From DASXHY01 sp035552155 (GTDB lineage: Bacteria > Verrucomicrobiota > Verrucomicrobiia > Limisphaerales > DASXHY01), in contig DASZLX010000050.1 of the NCBI GenBank assembly GCA_035552155.1, positions 186,001 to 250,000 on the forward strand: DNA of 64,000 nucleotides, given 5' to 3'. Below, piece by piece: positions 9,059 to 16,947 of the stretch. The translations under genes were made by a program, and so were the position numbers. The notes under the pieces are model-generated. The model was given only the letters and a program-made list of their open reading frames with translations. It searched no databases and was not told the DNA's origin. How positions within the stretch are numbered: position 1 is the stretch's first letter; each line of letters opens with the position of its first letter.

Positions 9059-9816
9059 TTGAATGTCGCCATGGTTGAACCGCAGTCAGCGGAGGCGCTG
9101 AAACTCCATGTGGGATTTTCCGCCGAGGAAGAGTTTTTGTAAGCCAATCCGCCCCACAGACCGTTTGCTCCCTGTCGAACGGCATCGGTCACCGTGAACG
9201 ATGAATTGATGGGAGTGCCGGCGAAGGATTGGGAGGAGGATACTCCGGTAACGAATAGCTCAGTCCCGGAAGGAGTCACGGAACCGGGCTGAACAGACGA
9301 CGCAGCCGTACCATGACCTGCCGCCTGGGTATCCAAAGAAGGACTCGATCCGGAATAGGAAAACACCGCGGCATTGAGGATGACATAAGAGTGCGTGCAG
9401 GTAATGGTGAGAGAACTTCCGCTGGGATTGATAACATAGAAAAGCTGGTTGGTTGCGATATGGCCGGTGGGCGAGCCGGCTTTATTTAGACCAATATAGG
9501 TGTTCACCCCTCCATCCGCCGGGTCCCGATCCAATCCGCCTCCCGCCGGTTGATAATTGGAGACGCTCACAACCAGAAGTTTCCCGCCGGTTACATCGAT
9601 CGTAACGCTGGCCTGTGAATTTCCCGGCGCATTCCCCGTGGCGTGGCGTAAGAGCGTGTAGGTTCCGCCGCCGCCACCACCACCGCCGGTTGCGGCTGGG
9701 CGATGGAACGCTGCAATTCCCGGCGCTTCAAGAACCGTTTGCCCGAAGGCAGACGACAGAAGGCAAAAGGCAGCAACCAGAATCGCAAATCGGAAAATGG
9801 GAATTACAAATCTCAT
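9055..9816 (-). CDS. Exported beta-rich protein with poly-Gly linker
   Basis: It has 253 residues: a signal peptide (MRFVIPIFRFAILVAAFCLL, cleavage near AFG-QT), a short spacer, a run of eight glycines near residue 45, then about 200 residues of predicted beta structure without an obvious family. The end includes GLWGGLAYKNSSSAENPTWS, similar in style to Ig-like or jelly-roll folds. It overlaps its neighbours on both sides by 4 bases (ATGA), so it is part of a translationally coupled chain. The poly-Gly linker is shared with the upstream 573-residue protein, which suggests that the two arose by exchange of modules. Confidence 0.65.
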   Translation of the reverse strand: MRFVIPIFRFAILVAAFCLLSSAFGQTVLEAPGIAAFHRPAATGGGGGGGGTYTLLRHATGNAPGNSQASVTIDVTGGKLLVVSVSNYQPAGGGLDRDPADGGVNTYIGLNKAGSPTGHIATNQLFYVINPSGSSLTITCTHSYVILNAAVFSYSGSSPSLDTQAAGHGTAASSVQPGSVTPSGTELFVTGVSSSQSFAGTPINSSFTVTDAVRQGANGLWGGLAYKNSSSAENPTWSFSASADCGSTMATFK

Positions 9817-11534
9817 TGGTTCTCTCCGATGGCGGCTTCAATTTGCGTCGCGTTTGTTCCGCCGTAACTCGTGAGCGACAGCACCCCGTTGGTGATGACA
9901 TTATTGCTTCCAAACAGCCACCTGGGTTGATAGTCGAAGACGAGAGCGGCGTTCGTCATGATGCGATAACTGCACGAGCCGTTGGCGCCGGCAAAATGAA
10001 AGAAAAGGGTGGGTCCATTCGTGACGGTGAATGATTGCAGCGCCCCGTTGAAGCTGGTGGTGAGATTTGTCGCCGCGCCATCGTGTGTCCAGGCGATGGT
10101 ATTCGTATAACCCGTGGCGTCCTCGCTCGAAGTGAGGTTGGTAGTCGCGCCCGTAGCCACATGATGATTTGCGGCCAACGTGGAGGCGTCGAGCAGCGGC
10201 ACATAACCTAAATTCCCCGCCCCGTCATTGGTAATGGCTCCGGTTGCATTGGGAATCGACGTCACTTTTTTATTTGAATCCGCCTTGAGGAGCGTGCTGG
10301 CCGTCAACGCCAGGTTTGTGATCCCATTGGTCAGGATTAACGTGGAGATGGTGGCCTGGCCCGCGATGCTCGCTGTGTTGGTTACCCTAATGAAGCCAAC
10401 ATTCGTCGCGCCGAAGCCGAGAAAATTCGCGTCCGCCGTGCGAGTGACCGCCAGAGTGCCGCTCGTGGTGACCGGAGAATTCGCCACCGAAAATTCTCCG
10501 GGCATGGACAGCCCGACACTGGTGACCGAGCCGCCGCCACCGGTCGTCGCCGAAATGGTGCCATCGCTTGTCACGGTGATCGTCGATCCATCCGGCTTTA
10601 CCAGGCCGACTTTGGATGCAGTGGCGACATTGGTGGGCGCGAACGTATTCGTTCCTCGGAATGCTGCCAGCCCGCTCGCGATGGAAAGGCCGTTGGTCGC
10701 AGCCTGTGCGGCGCCGGCGGCATCGTACAAAACACCCCAAGGGTAACCGTTGGTCACCGCAATCGCGGAGCCGGCCGAGTCATACAAGGTACTCCACGGA
10801 TACCCATTCGTTGCCGCATGTGCCGCACCCGCCACATCGTATGAACTACCCCAGGGATAACCATTCGTGGCGGCCCGGGCCGCTCCGGCGGCGTCGTAGA
10901 GCGTGCCCCACGGGTAACCATTTGTTTGGGAAACCCCCGAAATCGTATAAATAAAATCTGTCTGGTTGGTTGCGACAGTGATGAGATTGTTTCCGGCCTG
11001 GACTTGATACGCGTTGGTTGCTGATCCACCACCACCGCCGCCGCCACCCGAAGTGGTGACAGTGACAACTCCCTTTCCGGTGGGCGGGGAGAGGGTGATA
11101 TTATCTCCCGCGATAAGTTGAAACACTCCCGGCAGGGAATTAGTGAAAGTATACGTTGTGAGATTGCCAATCTCAGCGGCATTGATAGTGACATTGGTAT
11201 CACTCACCGAAATTCTCCACGAACCCGGCACGCCGGCGATGGTGATCGTGTAATCATTGGGAATTAGATTTGTCGTCGCCGATCCATTGGTGGTGCGGAG
11301 TTGGATGCCGGCGGGCGGAAGCCAATAAATCTGGCTGTGGAAATTGACGGGGTTGTTGACGGGTCTGACCGTAATCGTCGTGTCGTTCGTCGTTCCAGTC
11401 ATTTGGGCAAGCGGGAAAAGCACAGTCGTTTGCGCCCGGGCGACGAGTGGCGGGTGACAGGTGGCGAGACAAATCGCCGCGATCAGGCTGAAGCTTGAAC
11501 TCCAGTTTTTGGACTTTGGAATCTGGGATTTCAT
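9813..11534 (-). CDS. Exported repeat protein, tail-fibre-like
   Basis: It has 573 residues from the ATG at 11534 (MKSQIPKSK), which lies 3 bases after the upstream stop; a longer start at 11552 is less likely. Residues 1-35 form a signal peptide ending near VARAQT. A poly-Gly run occurs at about residue 172, followed by four 19-residue repeats beginning TNGYPW (about residues 204-279). The C-terminal half is Thr/Ala/Asn-rich beta structure with VTSVGLSMPGEFSV, a segment often seen in phage tail fibres (SVGLS followed by F-V). The mix of tail-fibre sequence and signal peptide is odd. It is coupled by an ATGA overlap to the 253-residue gene. Confidence 0.65.
   Translation of the reverse strand: MKSQIPKSKNWSSSFSLIAAICLATCHPPLVARAQTTVLFPLAQMTGTTNDTTITVRPVNNPVNFHSQIYWLPPAGIQLRTTNGSATTNLIPNDYTITIAGVPGSWRISVSDTNVTINAAEIGNLTTYTFTNSLPGVFQLIAGDNITLSPPTGKGVVTVTTSGGGGGGGGSATNAYQVQAGNNLITVATNQTDFIYTISGVSQTNGYPWGTLYDAAGAARAATNGYPWGSSYDVAGAAHAATNGYPWSTLYDSAGSAIAVTNGYPWGVLYDAAGAAQAATNGLSIASGLAAFRGTNTFAPTNVATASKVGLVKPDGSTITVTSDGTISATTGGGGSVTSVGLSMPGEFSVANSPVTTSGTLAVTRTADANFLGFGATNVGFIRVTNTASIAGQATISTLILTNGITNLALTASTLLKADSNKKVTSIPNATGAITNDGAGNLGYVPLLDASTLAANHHVATGATTNLTSSEDATGYTNTIAWTHDGAATNLTTSFNGALQSFTVTNGPTLFFHFAGANGSCSYRIMTNAALVFDYQPRWLFGSNNVITNGVLSLTSYGGTNATQIEAAIGENQ
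10698..10925 (-). repeat. Four in-frame 57-base tandem repeats (TNGYPW)
   Basis: Four consecutive 19-codon units encode variants of TNGYPWGTLYDAAGAAQAA. The third unit is the most divergent (STLYDSAGSAIAV). Copies differ mainly at synonymous or conservative positions, so the array is not a very recent duplication. Confidence 0.8.
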
Positions 11535-11536
11535 TT

Positions 11537-12697
11537 TTAATGCGCGTTCCATACGAGGTTTGAGAGGGTGTAAAATCCGCCGTTGGTCGTGCTCATAAAC
11601 GAGCCGTTCGGCAGGTTGGTAAAAGCCGATCCGGGAACATCATTCGTCTTGTAGGAAATCCACACCACGAAGCCGTTCGTAGCGAGGCTGGCCGATCCTG
11701 ACAAATTGCCGATATAGCCATCGTTCGTCCGGGGCGTGTAACGAAGCGCGGCGATGATGCCGGTGGAGGAGTTCGTCGCGGGAGCAAAACCGAGCGAATT
11801 GGTCAGCCCGCCGTAACTATTCGTGGCTGGGGTGTATCCAAGAGCGGCAATGATTCCCGCATTTGAATTAGTTGCCGGCGCGAATCCAAGCGAGGTGATG
11901 ACGCCGCCGTAAGTGTTGGTCGCCGGAGTGAAGCCCAGGGCAAAATTAATTCCCGCGTTGCTGTTCGTTGCCGGCATGTAACCGAGCGCATTCGTGGAGC
12001 CGGCGAAATTGTTGGTCGCGGGAGCGAATCCCAACGAGCTCGCGATGCCGCCGTAAGTATTCGTGGCGGGCGTAAAGCCCAACGCGGAAACGATTCCTGG
12101 ATTGCTGTTCGTCGCGGGCGCGAATCCAAGCGCGGAGGCTATCCCCGAATTACTGTTGGTCGCCGGGGCAAAGCCGAGGCTGAAGGCAATCCCCCCGTTA
12201 TTATTCGTCGCCGGAACGTAGCCCAGCGCGGCCTCAATTCCCGCGGTGGTATTCGTGGCCGGCGCCAGGCCCAGCAGGTTCGTAATGACACCATAACTGT
12301 TCAGACCCAGGCCGTTGAATCCCGATACATTCGTCACATACAGCGCCAGGCTGTTGAAGTTCGTCGTGTCGGGGATGTTTGCGACGAAAGCCGCGTTTAG
12401 GTTCGTGAAGTAGAATCGGTAGGTTCCGGGATAAAGCCAGTTGCTGGAATAACCACTGCTGTTCGGAGTGATGGTGACCACATTCCCGCCGTAAATAATA
12501 TTGGTGCCGTAAAGGGTGAACGGATGATCGCTCGGCGGCCAATACGCGACGCCGATCTGGTTGGTGAGCGCTGGGTTATCGGATTGGAAGCCCTGGATGT
12601 AGAAGGGTGTGGCAGTGCAATTAAAAATTAAGAATGCAAAATGCAAACACAGTGAGGCGCACAAATAATTCTTAATTTTGAATTTTAAGTTTTTCAT
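11537..12697 (-). CDS. Exported protein with 16-residue LGFxPATN repeats, tail-fibre-like
   Basis: It has 386 residues from ATG 12697 (MKNLKFKIKN). A start further upstream (12724) would overlap the preceding gene and lacks support. Residues 1-32 form a signal peptide (basic start, hydrophobic LCASLCLHFAFLIF, then TATPF). Residues about 35-140 are beta-rich. Then come eleven 16-residue repeats of the form LGFAPATNSNAGIxSA and a degenerate twelfth. LGYTPA repeats are well known in tail fibres and other trimeric stalk proteins of phages, so a rod-like trimer is plausible. The signal peptide is not expected for a virion fibre. The first 100 bases are AT-rich and resemble dispersed simple repeat DNA. 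Confidence 0.7.
   Translation of the reverse strand: MKNLKFKIKNYLCASLCLHFAFLIFNCTATPFYIQGFQSDNPALTNQIGVAYWPPSDHPFTLYGTNIIYGGNVVTITPNSSGYSSNWLYPGTYRFYFTNLNAAFVANIPDTTNFNSLALYVTNVSGFNGLGLNSYGVITNLLGLAPATNTTAGIEAALGYVPATNNNGGIAFSLGFAPATNSNSGIASALGFAPATNSNPGIVSALGFTPATNTYGGIASSLGFAPATNNFAGSTNALGYMPATNSNAGINFALGFTPATNTYGGVITSLGFAPATNSNAGIIAALGYTPATNSYGGLTNSLGFAPATNSSTGIIAALRYTPRTNDGYIGNLSGSASLATNGFVVWISYKTNDVPGSAFTNLPNGSFMSTTNGGFYTLSNLVWNAH
11747..12274 (-). repeat. Eleven in-frame 48-base tandem repeats (LGFxPATN)
   Basis: Eleven uninterrupted 16-codon units beginning at the Leu of LG-x-x-PATN, with a degenerate twelfth (LRYTPRTN) reaching to about 11699. Conserved positions are L1 G2 P5 T7 N8 and G12. 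The units lie within one reading frame and have no unique spacers, which separates them from a CRISPR array. Confidence 0.9.
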
Positions 12698-12701
12698 TGG
12701 A

Positions 12702-13106
12702 TCAAGTGATCGTGGTGATGGCAAAGGTGTAGCGAATGCCCATTCGGGCGCCGGAATGCTGTGGGTCGAAAATCCTTTGGACGGCTCTTAGGATGACGTT
12801 GGCAAAAGTCAGCGTGACGGCGCCTTCGGCCAACGTGAGCGTGCCCTGCTGATTCAGGCGGCCGTATTCAATCTGGAATTGCGCGAAGGTTGCATGATAG
12901 TTCGCGTAAGTCTTCGAACTGCGAAAAATAAATTCGCCTCCAATATTTCCCTGCGGGAACAGCGCCGGGTTCGCTCCACCCGCCAGCGCCTCGACCTGCG
13001 CGAGGCACCCGCCGGCGAGTTGCTCGATCACGACAGCGAATTTGCTCGCGTCGTCGCCCAGCGTCACCGGTATCAGGGCCGTGTTTGGAGTGAATTGGAT
13101 TTGCAT
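12702..13106 (-). CDS. Putative tail-associated phage protein
   Basis: It has 134 residues, starts at ATG 13106 (MQIQFTPNTA) and has no signal peptide. The first half is VTLGDDASKFAVVIEQLAGG-like beta structure and the second half includes LAEGAVTLTFANVILRAVQR. Position directly after the tail tube candidate suggests a tail assembly or completion protein; in tailed phages this slot often holds a chaperone or tail-tip protein. No family was recognised. It ends 4 bases before the start of the exported repeat protein. Confidence 0.55.
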   Translation of the reverse strand: MQIQFTPNTALIPVTLGDDASKFAVVIEQLAGGCLAQVEALAGGANPALFPQGNIGGEFIFRSSKTYANYHATFAQFQIEYGRLNQQGTLTLAEGAVTLTFANVILRAVQRIFDPQHSGARMGIRYTFAITTIT

Positions 13107-13121
13107 GGCGCAGGGTCGTCC

Positions 13122-14075
13122 TCAGGCCGCGCTGGCGACGGCGTTGGGCACGTTGGCAGTGAAGCCGCGCGTGGTGGTCCAGGTGATTTCGCCCTGGCGC
13201 AAAGGTTCGATGCCGAAGGCATAACCGTGCTCCGTGATGGCGGCGCCTTTCAGCACAATCACCGGGCTGCCACCATGGCCGGTCAATGTCAAATCCGCCG
13301 AGAGGCCGCTCAGCAGCGCGCCGAGCTGCACTCCCTGGGCGGCGACTTGCGCCTCGAGTTGCGCCATCGTCGGTTGAATGGGGATGCACTTGCACGTTCC
13401 CTGCAGCACATTTTCACCAATCGTGAAATCGACCGTTCCCAATCCGTCGCAGGTGAGCGGCTTGGCATCCAATTCCCAACCGATCTGAAATCCCCTTTGT
13501 GGAATCACCGAGGTAAATCCCGCCACCGAGCCCCACGCCCCGGTAAAGCGCACCCGTTTGTAGTTGGTTTTTACAAAAGCATTGTCCGCATAGGTCTGTG
13601 CGGTCGCCGTGGCGTAATAAGCGTTGGCATCTTCGGGATTGTACATCGTGCTCCCGCTGGAATTGCCGATGATGCAGGTGAACTCCACGTCGGCGGCGAA
13701 TAAATCGGAATCCACACCCAGGTATAAATTCGACAGCCGGGTGATCTGCGCGTTCTTGTAGGTAATCTGATCGCCGTTGCGCGCCAGCACCACGAGCGGT
13801 GTTGCGGTCGTTCCAAAAATGCTCGCGCCTGCCTGTGGGGCCATCGCATAGCCCGGGAACAGCGTGGACAAATTCTCCCATGCGCCCCACAACCGCAGCG
13901 GCACTTTGTAAACGCGGTCTTTGATGAATTTATCCACCTGGCCGTACATCGAAGTATTGACCGGATTCCACACCGGGCCGAAACGGGAGAGAATGTCCGC
14001 GTTCGTATAGAGAGTGGAGCCGGCGTAAGTGACTACGGCCGGGCCGCGCGTGAGTAAGGTTTTATCGAGTGCCAT
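13122..14075 (-). CDS. Putative tail tube protein
   Basis: It has 317 residues from ATG 14075. Features consistent with a tail tube fold are a long N-terminal beta segment, VPLRLWGAWENLSTLFPGYA near residue 58, a middle region with NAQITRLSNLYLGVDSDLFA (about residues 110-130), and a C-terminal IEPLRQGEITWTTTRGFTA. Position between the tail terminator and later tail genes supports it. It is a candidate, since no decisive motif can be read by eye. Odd points: CDGLG and TCKCIPIQP near residues 209-230 contain three Cys. It lies 14 bases after the tail terminator candidate and 15 bases before the 134-residue gene. Confidence 0.6.
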   Translation of the reverse strand: MALDKTLLTRGPAVVTYAGSTLYTNADILSRFGPVWNPVNTSMYGQVDKFIKDRVYKVPLRLWGAWENLSTLFPGYAMAPQAGASIFGTTATPLVVLARNGDQITYKNAQITRLSNLYLGVDSDLFAADVEFTCIIGNSSGSTMYNPEDANAYYATATAQTYADNAFVKTNYKRVRFTGAWGSVAGFTSVIPQRGFQIGWELDAKPLTCDGLGTVDFTIGENVLQGTCKCIPIQPTMAQLEAQVAAQGVQLGALLSGLSADLTLTGHGGSPVIVLKGAAITEHGYAFGIEPLRQGEITWTTTRGFTANVPNAVASAA

Positions 14076-14089
14076 AAATTGGTTTGGAT

Positions 14090-14803
14090 TTAATAGTTAA
14101 TGGTCGCCTGGTCCACGTCGCTCGGGAGAATTGCCTGATTCCACGCCAGGCACCGAATGACCGTTCCGGTCGGGACATTGAACGGCGCGGAATAAACGCG
14201 CGTGGAACCGCTTCCACTCAGGTCGCCGGGTTGAGGCATCGTGCCATCGAGTGTGTAATAAATTCCCGCCGCGCCATCGCCGCACGCGAGTGTGACGTTC
14301 CCCGAGTTGTCGTCGGTAATGGTTGGCAGCGTCGTTCGCCCCGGAAAGTTTTGCGGCAATTTCCCCTGCAGCACCGTGTCGTAGACCAGGAAGCCGGGAT
14401 AATCGTAGTTCGGCTTTAGCGCCGGACCTTTCACGCCCGGATAAATCGCGAGCAGGCCCGCGATGACCAGGCCGTCGCCGAACCAGCTCAAGTTTGCCAG
14501 CGCGACATCTTCCGCGCTCAAGCCGGTATTGTTGACCCTGGGATCTTCAAAAGTGCGGATGGTCATCTCCACGGAACCTTGCACCCCGGGAACATTCGGG
14601 TCTTCGGCAAAAAAACTGGGCATCAGAACCAGGCAACAAGCACCGATTTTTCCCGGCACGCGCACAGACCACCCGGCGAGCGCCTCTTTAGCCGTGCTGT
14701 CAATCGCCTGCCGGCGAAAGCTCTGGTAGCCGACGCTCGCCGTGGCGGGATTGCCGAGCAAATATGCTACGGCGTCTTCCTGGAGTTGTTGCAAAGGGTT
14801 CAT
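14090..14803 (-). CDS. Putative tail terminator/neck protein with C-terminal sugar-binding-type domain
   Basis: It has 237 residues from ATG 14803. The N-terminal 140 residues (MNPLQQLQEDAVAYLLGNP, then VQGSVEMTIRTFEDPRVNN) look like a neck or tail terminator protein of the type encoded after DUF1320 in Mu-like clusters. The last 85 residues (TITDDNSGNVTLACGDGAAG, IYYTLDGTMPQPG, then SAPFNVPTGTVIR) match the CHB_HEX_C type of beta-sandwich, in which IYYTLDG-P is the signature. This domain is usually on exported glycosidases and adhesins, so its fusion to a tail terminator candidate is unusual. Confidence 0.65.
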   Translation of the reverse strand: MNPLQQLQEDAVAYLLGNPATASVGYQSFRRQAIDSTAKEALAGWSVRVPGKIGACCLVLMPSFFAEDPNVPGVQGSVEMTIRTFEDPRVNNTGLSAEDVALANLSWFGDGLVIAGLLAIYPGVKGPALKPNYDYPGFLVYDTVLQGKLPQNFPGRTTLPTITDDNSGNVTLACGDGAAGIYYTLDGTMPQPGDLSGSGSTRVYSAPFNVPTGTVIRCLAWNQAILPSDVDQATINY

Positions 14804-14872
14804 TGCGTTTACGATTTACGCGTGTCGGGAGTGGATTGGTTTCAAAGGCTCCTTAACCGCGAATTTTATTTT

Positions 14873-15292
14873 CTATCCGTCCTGCGTGGTATCGGTGAAA
14901 TGGCGTGGTGGCGCATTCACTCCGCGCCGGGAGAAGGCAGGACAGGAAGTCCGGCCGATTTTTACCGAAGCGATCTGGTTAAGATAATTGATGGCTTCGT
15001 TGAATGCGTCTTTGCGCCCCCTGGTTTGCAGGCCGTCATTTTGCGGCACGCCTTCGCTCACGAACCGCCACGTGGCGATGGCGACGGCGCGCGATTTCAA
15101 ACCGTCTGGAATCGTTCCGTCCGCGCCCAGTTCACGATTGCTGAAGATATACGCCTGGCGAATCTGCCCGGTGACTTGTTCGCAAATATCCGGCAAATCA
15201 TCCTTGCCGCGAATCGCCGCGATACTCTGGCGCTCTTTGACATTCGCGCCGAAGACTTCGTCGTCAGTGAAATAAGACCAGGGTTCGTTCAT
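14873..15292 (-). CDS. Head-tail connector, DUF1320 (Mu gp36-like)
   Basis: Likely joins the capsid to the tail. It has 139 residues from ATG 15292 (MNEPWSYFTDDEVFG). The family pattern is visible: an N-terminal Y-T-D/E-x-x-V/F start, repeated helices (PDICEQVTGQIRQAYIFSNR), and RAVAIATWRFVSEGV followed by RKDAFNEAINYLNQIASVKI in the C-terminal half. It is one of the best family matches in the island. It lies downstream of the exported 152-residue protein and a hairpin, and upstream of the tail terminator candidate, which is the order in Mu-like head-tail modules. Confidence 0.75.
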   Translation of the reverse strand: MNEPWSYFTDDEVFGANVKERQSIAAIRGKDDLPDICEQVTGQIRQAYIFSNRELGADGTIPDGLKSRAVAIATWRFVSEGVPQNDGLQTRGRKDAFNEAINYLNQIASVKIGRTSCPAFSRRGVNAPPRHFTDTTQDG

Positions 15293-15384
15293 GGGAATCA
15301 GGTGTTACGTTTTTACGTGTCGCGTGTTATGAGCCGCGCAATTGCCGTCGTCCATCCTCTATCCTCCATTTCTTTCTTCGAAAG

Positions 15385-15421
15385 AGCCCGGTGCGAGCGG
15401 AGGAACAACTCGCGCCGGGCT
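15385..15421. terminator. Hairpin downstream of the 152-residue gene
   Basis: Inverted repeat: AGCCCGGTGCGAG (15385-15397) against CTCGCGCCGGGCT (15409-15421), 12 of 13 positions paired, loop 11 bases. It lies 12 bases after the stop of the minus-strand gene at 15434. On the minus strand it is followed by CTTTCGAAAG, not a T-run. Confidence 0.5.
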
Positions 15422-15433
15422 CGGTGCGCGCGC

Positions 15434-15892
15434 TTAAGAATTCGGGCGGCTGAATACGACGCCTTTATTCGTCAGCGTGCCGGCGTTTTGATTGGTCAAT
15501 GCGCCAATCTTGAGCGAGGTGTAGCCACGTAATTGCTCGGCGCTCCAATTCGTCGTCCCAACCTGATCGGTCGCGCCGGCCGCGGGCCGAATCAACTGCC
15601 AGGGAAGGCTATCGTAGTTGGTTTTGTCCACGGAGGGATAGAGCAACAGCACGGCGTTTGAAGTGCCGGAACTGACGTTGAATTTCCAGCTCAGCGCGAG
15701 ACCGGAGTTGTTGTGGATGTCGACGTAGGTCGTGGTGCTCGTCTGCGACGCGGCAGCGACGGTGGCGGGCAGGTTGGTAACCGAGCCGAGCGTGGTTTGG
15801 GTGATTTGCCCGAAGGCCGGTGCGAGCGATGCGGCCAAAGCGGAGAGCAGAAGACCGGCCCGGAGCGTGGTGGATTTGAATTTAAATTTCAT
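15434..15892 (-). CDS. Exported protein of unknown function next to the capsid gene
   Basis: It has 152 residues from ATG 15892, with a Sec signal peptide (MKFKFKSTTLRAGLLLSALA, then SLAPAFG-QIT). The mature part of about 120 residues contains WKFNVSSGTSNAVLLLYPSV and looks like a single beta domain, with no recognised family. Its place between the major capsid gene and the DUF1320 connector is unexpected for an exported protein. Strong hairpins flank it on both sides. It may be a cargo gene that is expressed with the head genes. Confidence 0.65.
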   Translation of the reverse strand: MKFKFKSTTLRAGLLLSALAASLAPAFGQITQTTLGSVTNLPATVAAASQTSTTTYVDIHNNSGLALSWKFNVSSGTSNAVLLLYPSVDKTNYDSLPWQLIRPAAGATDQVGTTNWSAEQLRGYTSLKIGALTNQNAGTLTNKGVVFSRPNS

Positions 15893-15923
15893 GTGATTTC
15901 AGTATTGAAGGTTTGAGGTTTCG

Positions 15924-15962
15924 CATCCCTCACCTCTGCCGGTGCGGAAGAGGTGAGGGATG
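15924..15962. terminator. Hairpin directly after the major capsid gene
   Basis: A perfect 14-base inverted repeat (CATCCCTCACCTCT at 15924-15937 and AGAGGTGAGGGATG at 15949-15962) with an 11-base loop, starting 5 bases after the capsid stop on the minus strand. It could limit readthrough or protect the capsid message. No clear T-run follows. Confidence 0.55.
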
Positions 15963-15966
15963 GCGA

Positions 15967-16911
15967 TCAGCTGATGCTCAGGCGGCGCATGGCGAGCGCG
16001 CTGGTTTGTTTGATGTCGCGCGACCAGTCAATCAGATGGCCTTCCCACAAGCCGTTCGGGGCCTGGTAGGAACGCACGCCGCTGAAGGGCGAGCCCATCC
16101 CGACGGTGAAGGTCTTGAACGGGCTCGGGTCATAAAGCGTCGCATTCGGCACACTGTAATGAAGTAGGACTTCGGACGATATGACGCGAGTCTTGCTCGA
16201 CGGCAGTCCGAAACCCGCGGTGTCTTTGACCAGGCTCGCGATGAATACGTCCACCGGGAAGAGCAGCAATCCGGCGAGTTGATCCCGAGTGATGCCGCCG
16301 ACCTGCACGCCGACGCAACGGCCCTTGACCTTGGGATGGCTGCGCAGCGCGCTCCAGGCGCCCACGTCGATGGTGAGCTTGATGTTCGAGGCGGAACCGC
16401 AATCGTTCGAGAGCGCGAGCAGTTGATTGTCGAGCTGATCGATCGGATCAATGTCCGGGTTGGACCAGACGCCGAGCCCGGCTTGCGGCGTCACGACCGC
16501 GAGCACGGCGCTCACGACCTGCACGCTATGGCTGAGCGCGGCCTTATTGAGCAACGCCGCCACTTTGCCTTCGCGCAGCAATTGCTGGCCCAGGATGCCC
16601 GCGCCGGATCCGGCGGCGTCAATTTCCGCTTGGTCCACCCGCACTTCGAGCGCCTGCGGTTTGCAGGAATACGTATCGTCACTGGCGGAAGTTGCGATCA
16701 ATTTCGGATCGCCGCCCAGGACGCGTGACGTGTCCTCCGGCAGGAACGAATTTTTGTCGTTGAACTTTTTGAACTGGCCGTTCGACCCGGGCACGGGCGT
16801 GGACGGCGCGAGCCGTTCCGCCAGCGCGCGCGCATCGGCAAGGTCGTTCATGTGGCCTTGCGCAAACGTGGTCAGTTGATAATTGAGTGTGGCTGAGCTT
16901 TCGATACCCAT
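15967..16911 (-). CDS. Major capsid protein
   Basis: Likely the main shell protein of the phage head. It has 314 residues from ATG 16911 (MGIESSATLNYQLT). The family signature is weak by eye, but the order protease/scaffold, decoration protein, this gene, DUF1320 connector is the standard head order, and the length fits. Supporting segments are an N-terminal helix with LADARALAERLAPSTPVPGS, a middle region LLREGKVAALLNKAALSHSV and a C-terminal SSEVLLHYSVPNATLYDPSP. An HK97-type fold with Mu-like relatives is likely. A hairpin lies 5 bases after the stop. Confidence 0.7.
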   Translation of the reverse strand: MGIESSATLNYQLTTFAQGHMNDLADARALAERLAPSTPVPGSNGQFKKFNDKNSFLPEDTSRVLGGDPKLIATSASDDTYSCKPQALEVRVDQAEIDAAGSGAGILGQQLLREGKVAALLNKAALSHSVQVVSAVLAVVTPQAGLGVWSNPDIDPIDQLDNQLLALSNDCGSASNIKLTIDVGAWSALRSHPKVKGRCVGVQVGGITRDQLAGLLLFPVDVFIASLVKDTAGFGLPSSKTRVISSEVLLHYSVPNATLYDPSPFKTFTVGMGSPFSGVRSYQAPNGLWEGHLIDWSRDIKQTSALAMRRLSIS

Positions 16912-16947
16912 AAATTTGAAAGTTAAATGGTGATTTGTGATTGGTGA

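Noticed and set aside
11747..12274. Regular 48-base repeats that could suggest a CRISPR array
   Set aside because: The repeats are contiguous, have no unique spacers, and are in one reading frame encoding LGFxPATN units. No cas genes are nearby.
14579..15532. A 317-codon plus-strand frame across the connector region
   Set aside because: It runs antisense to three phage genes, including the well-supported DUF1320 connector, and starts inside one of them.
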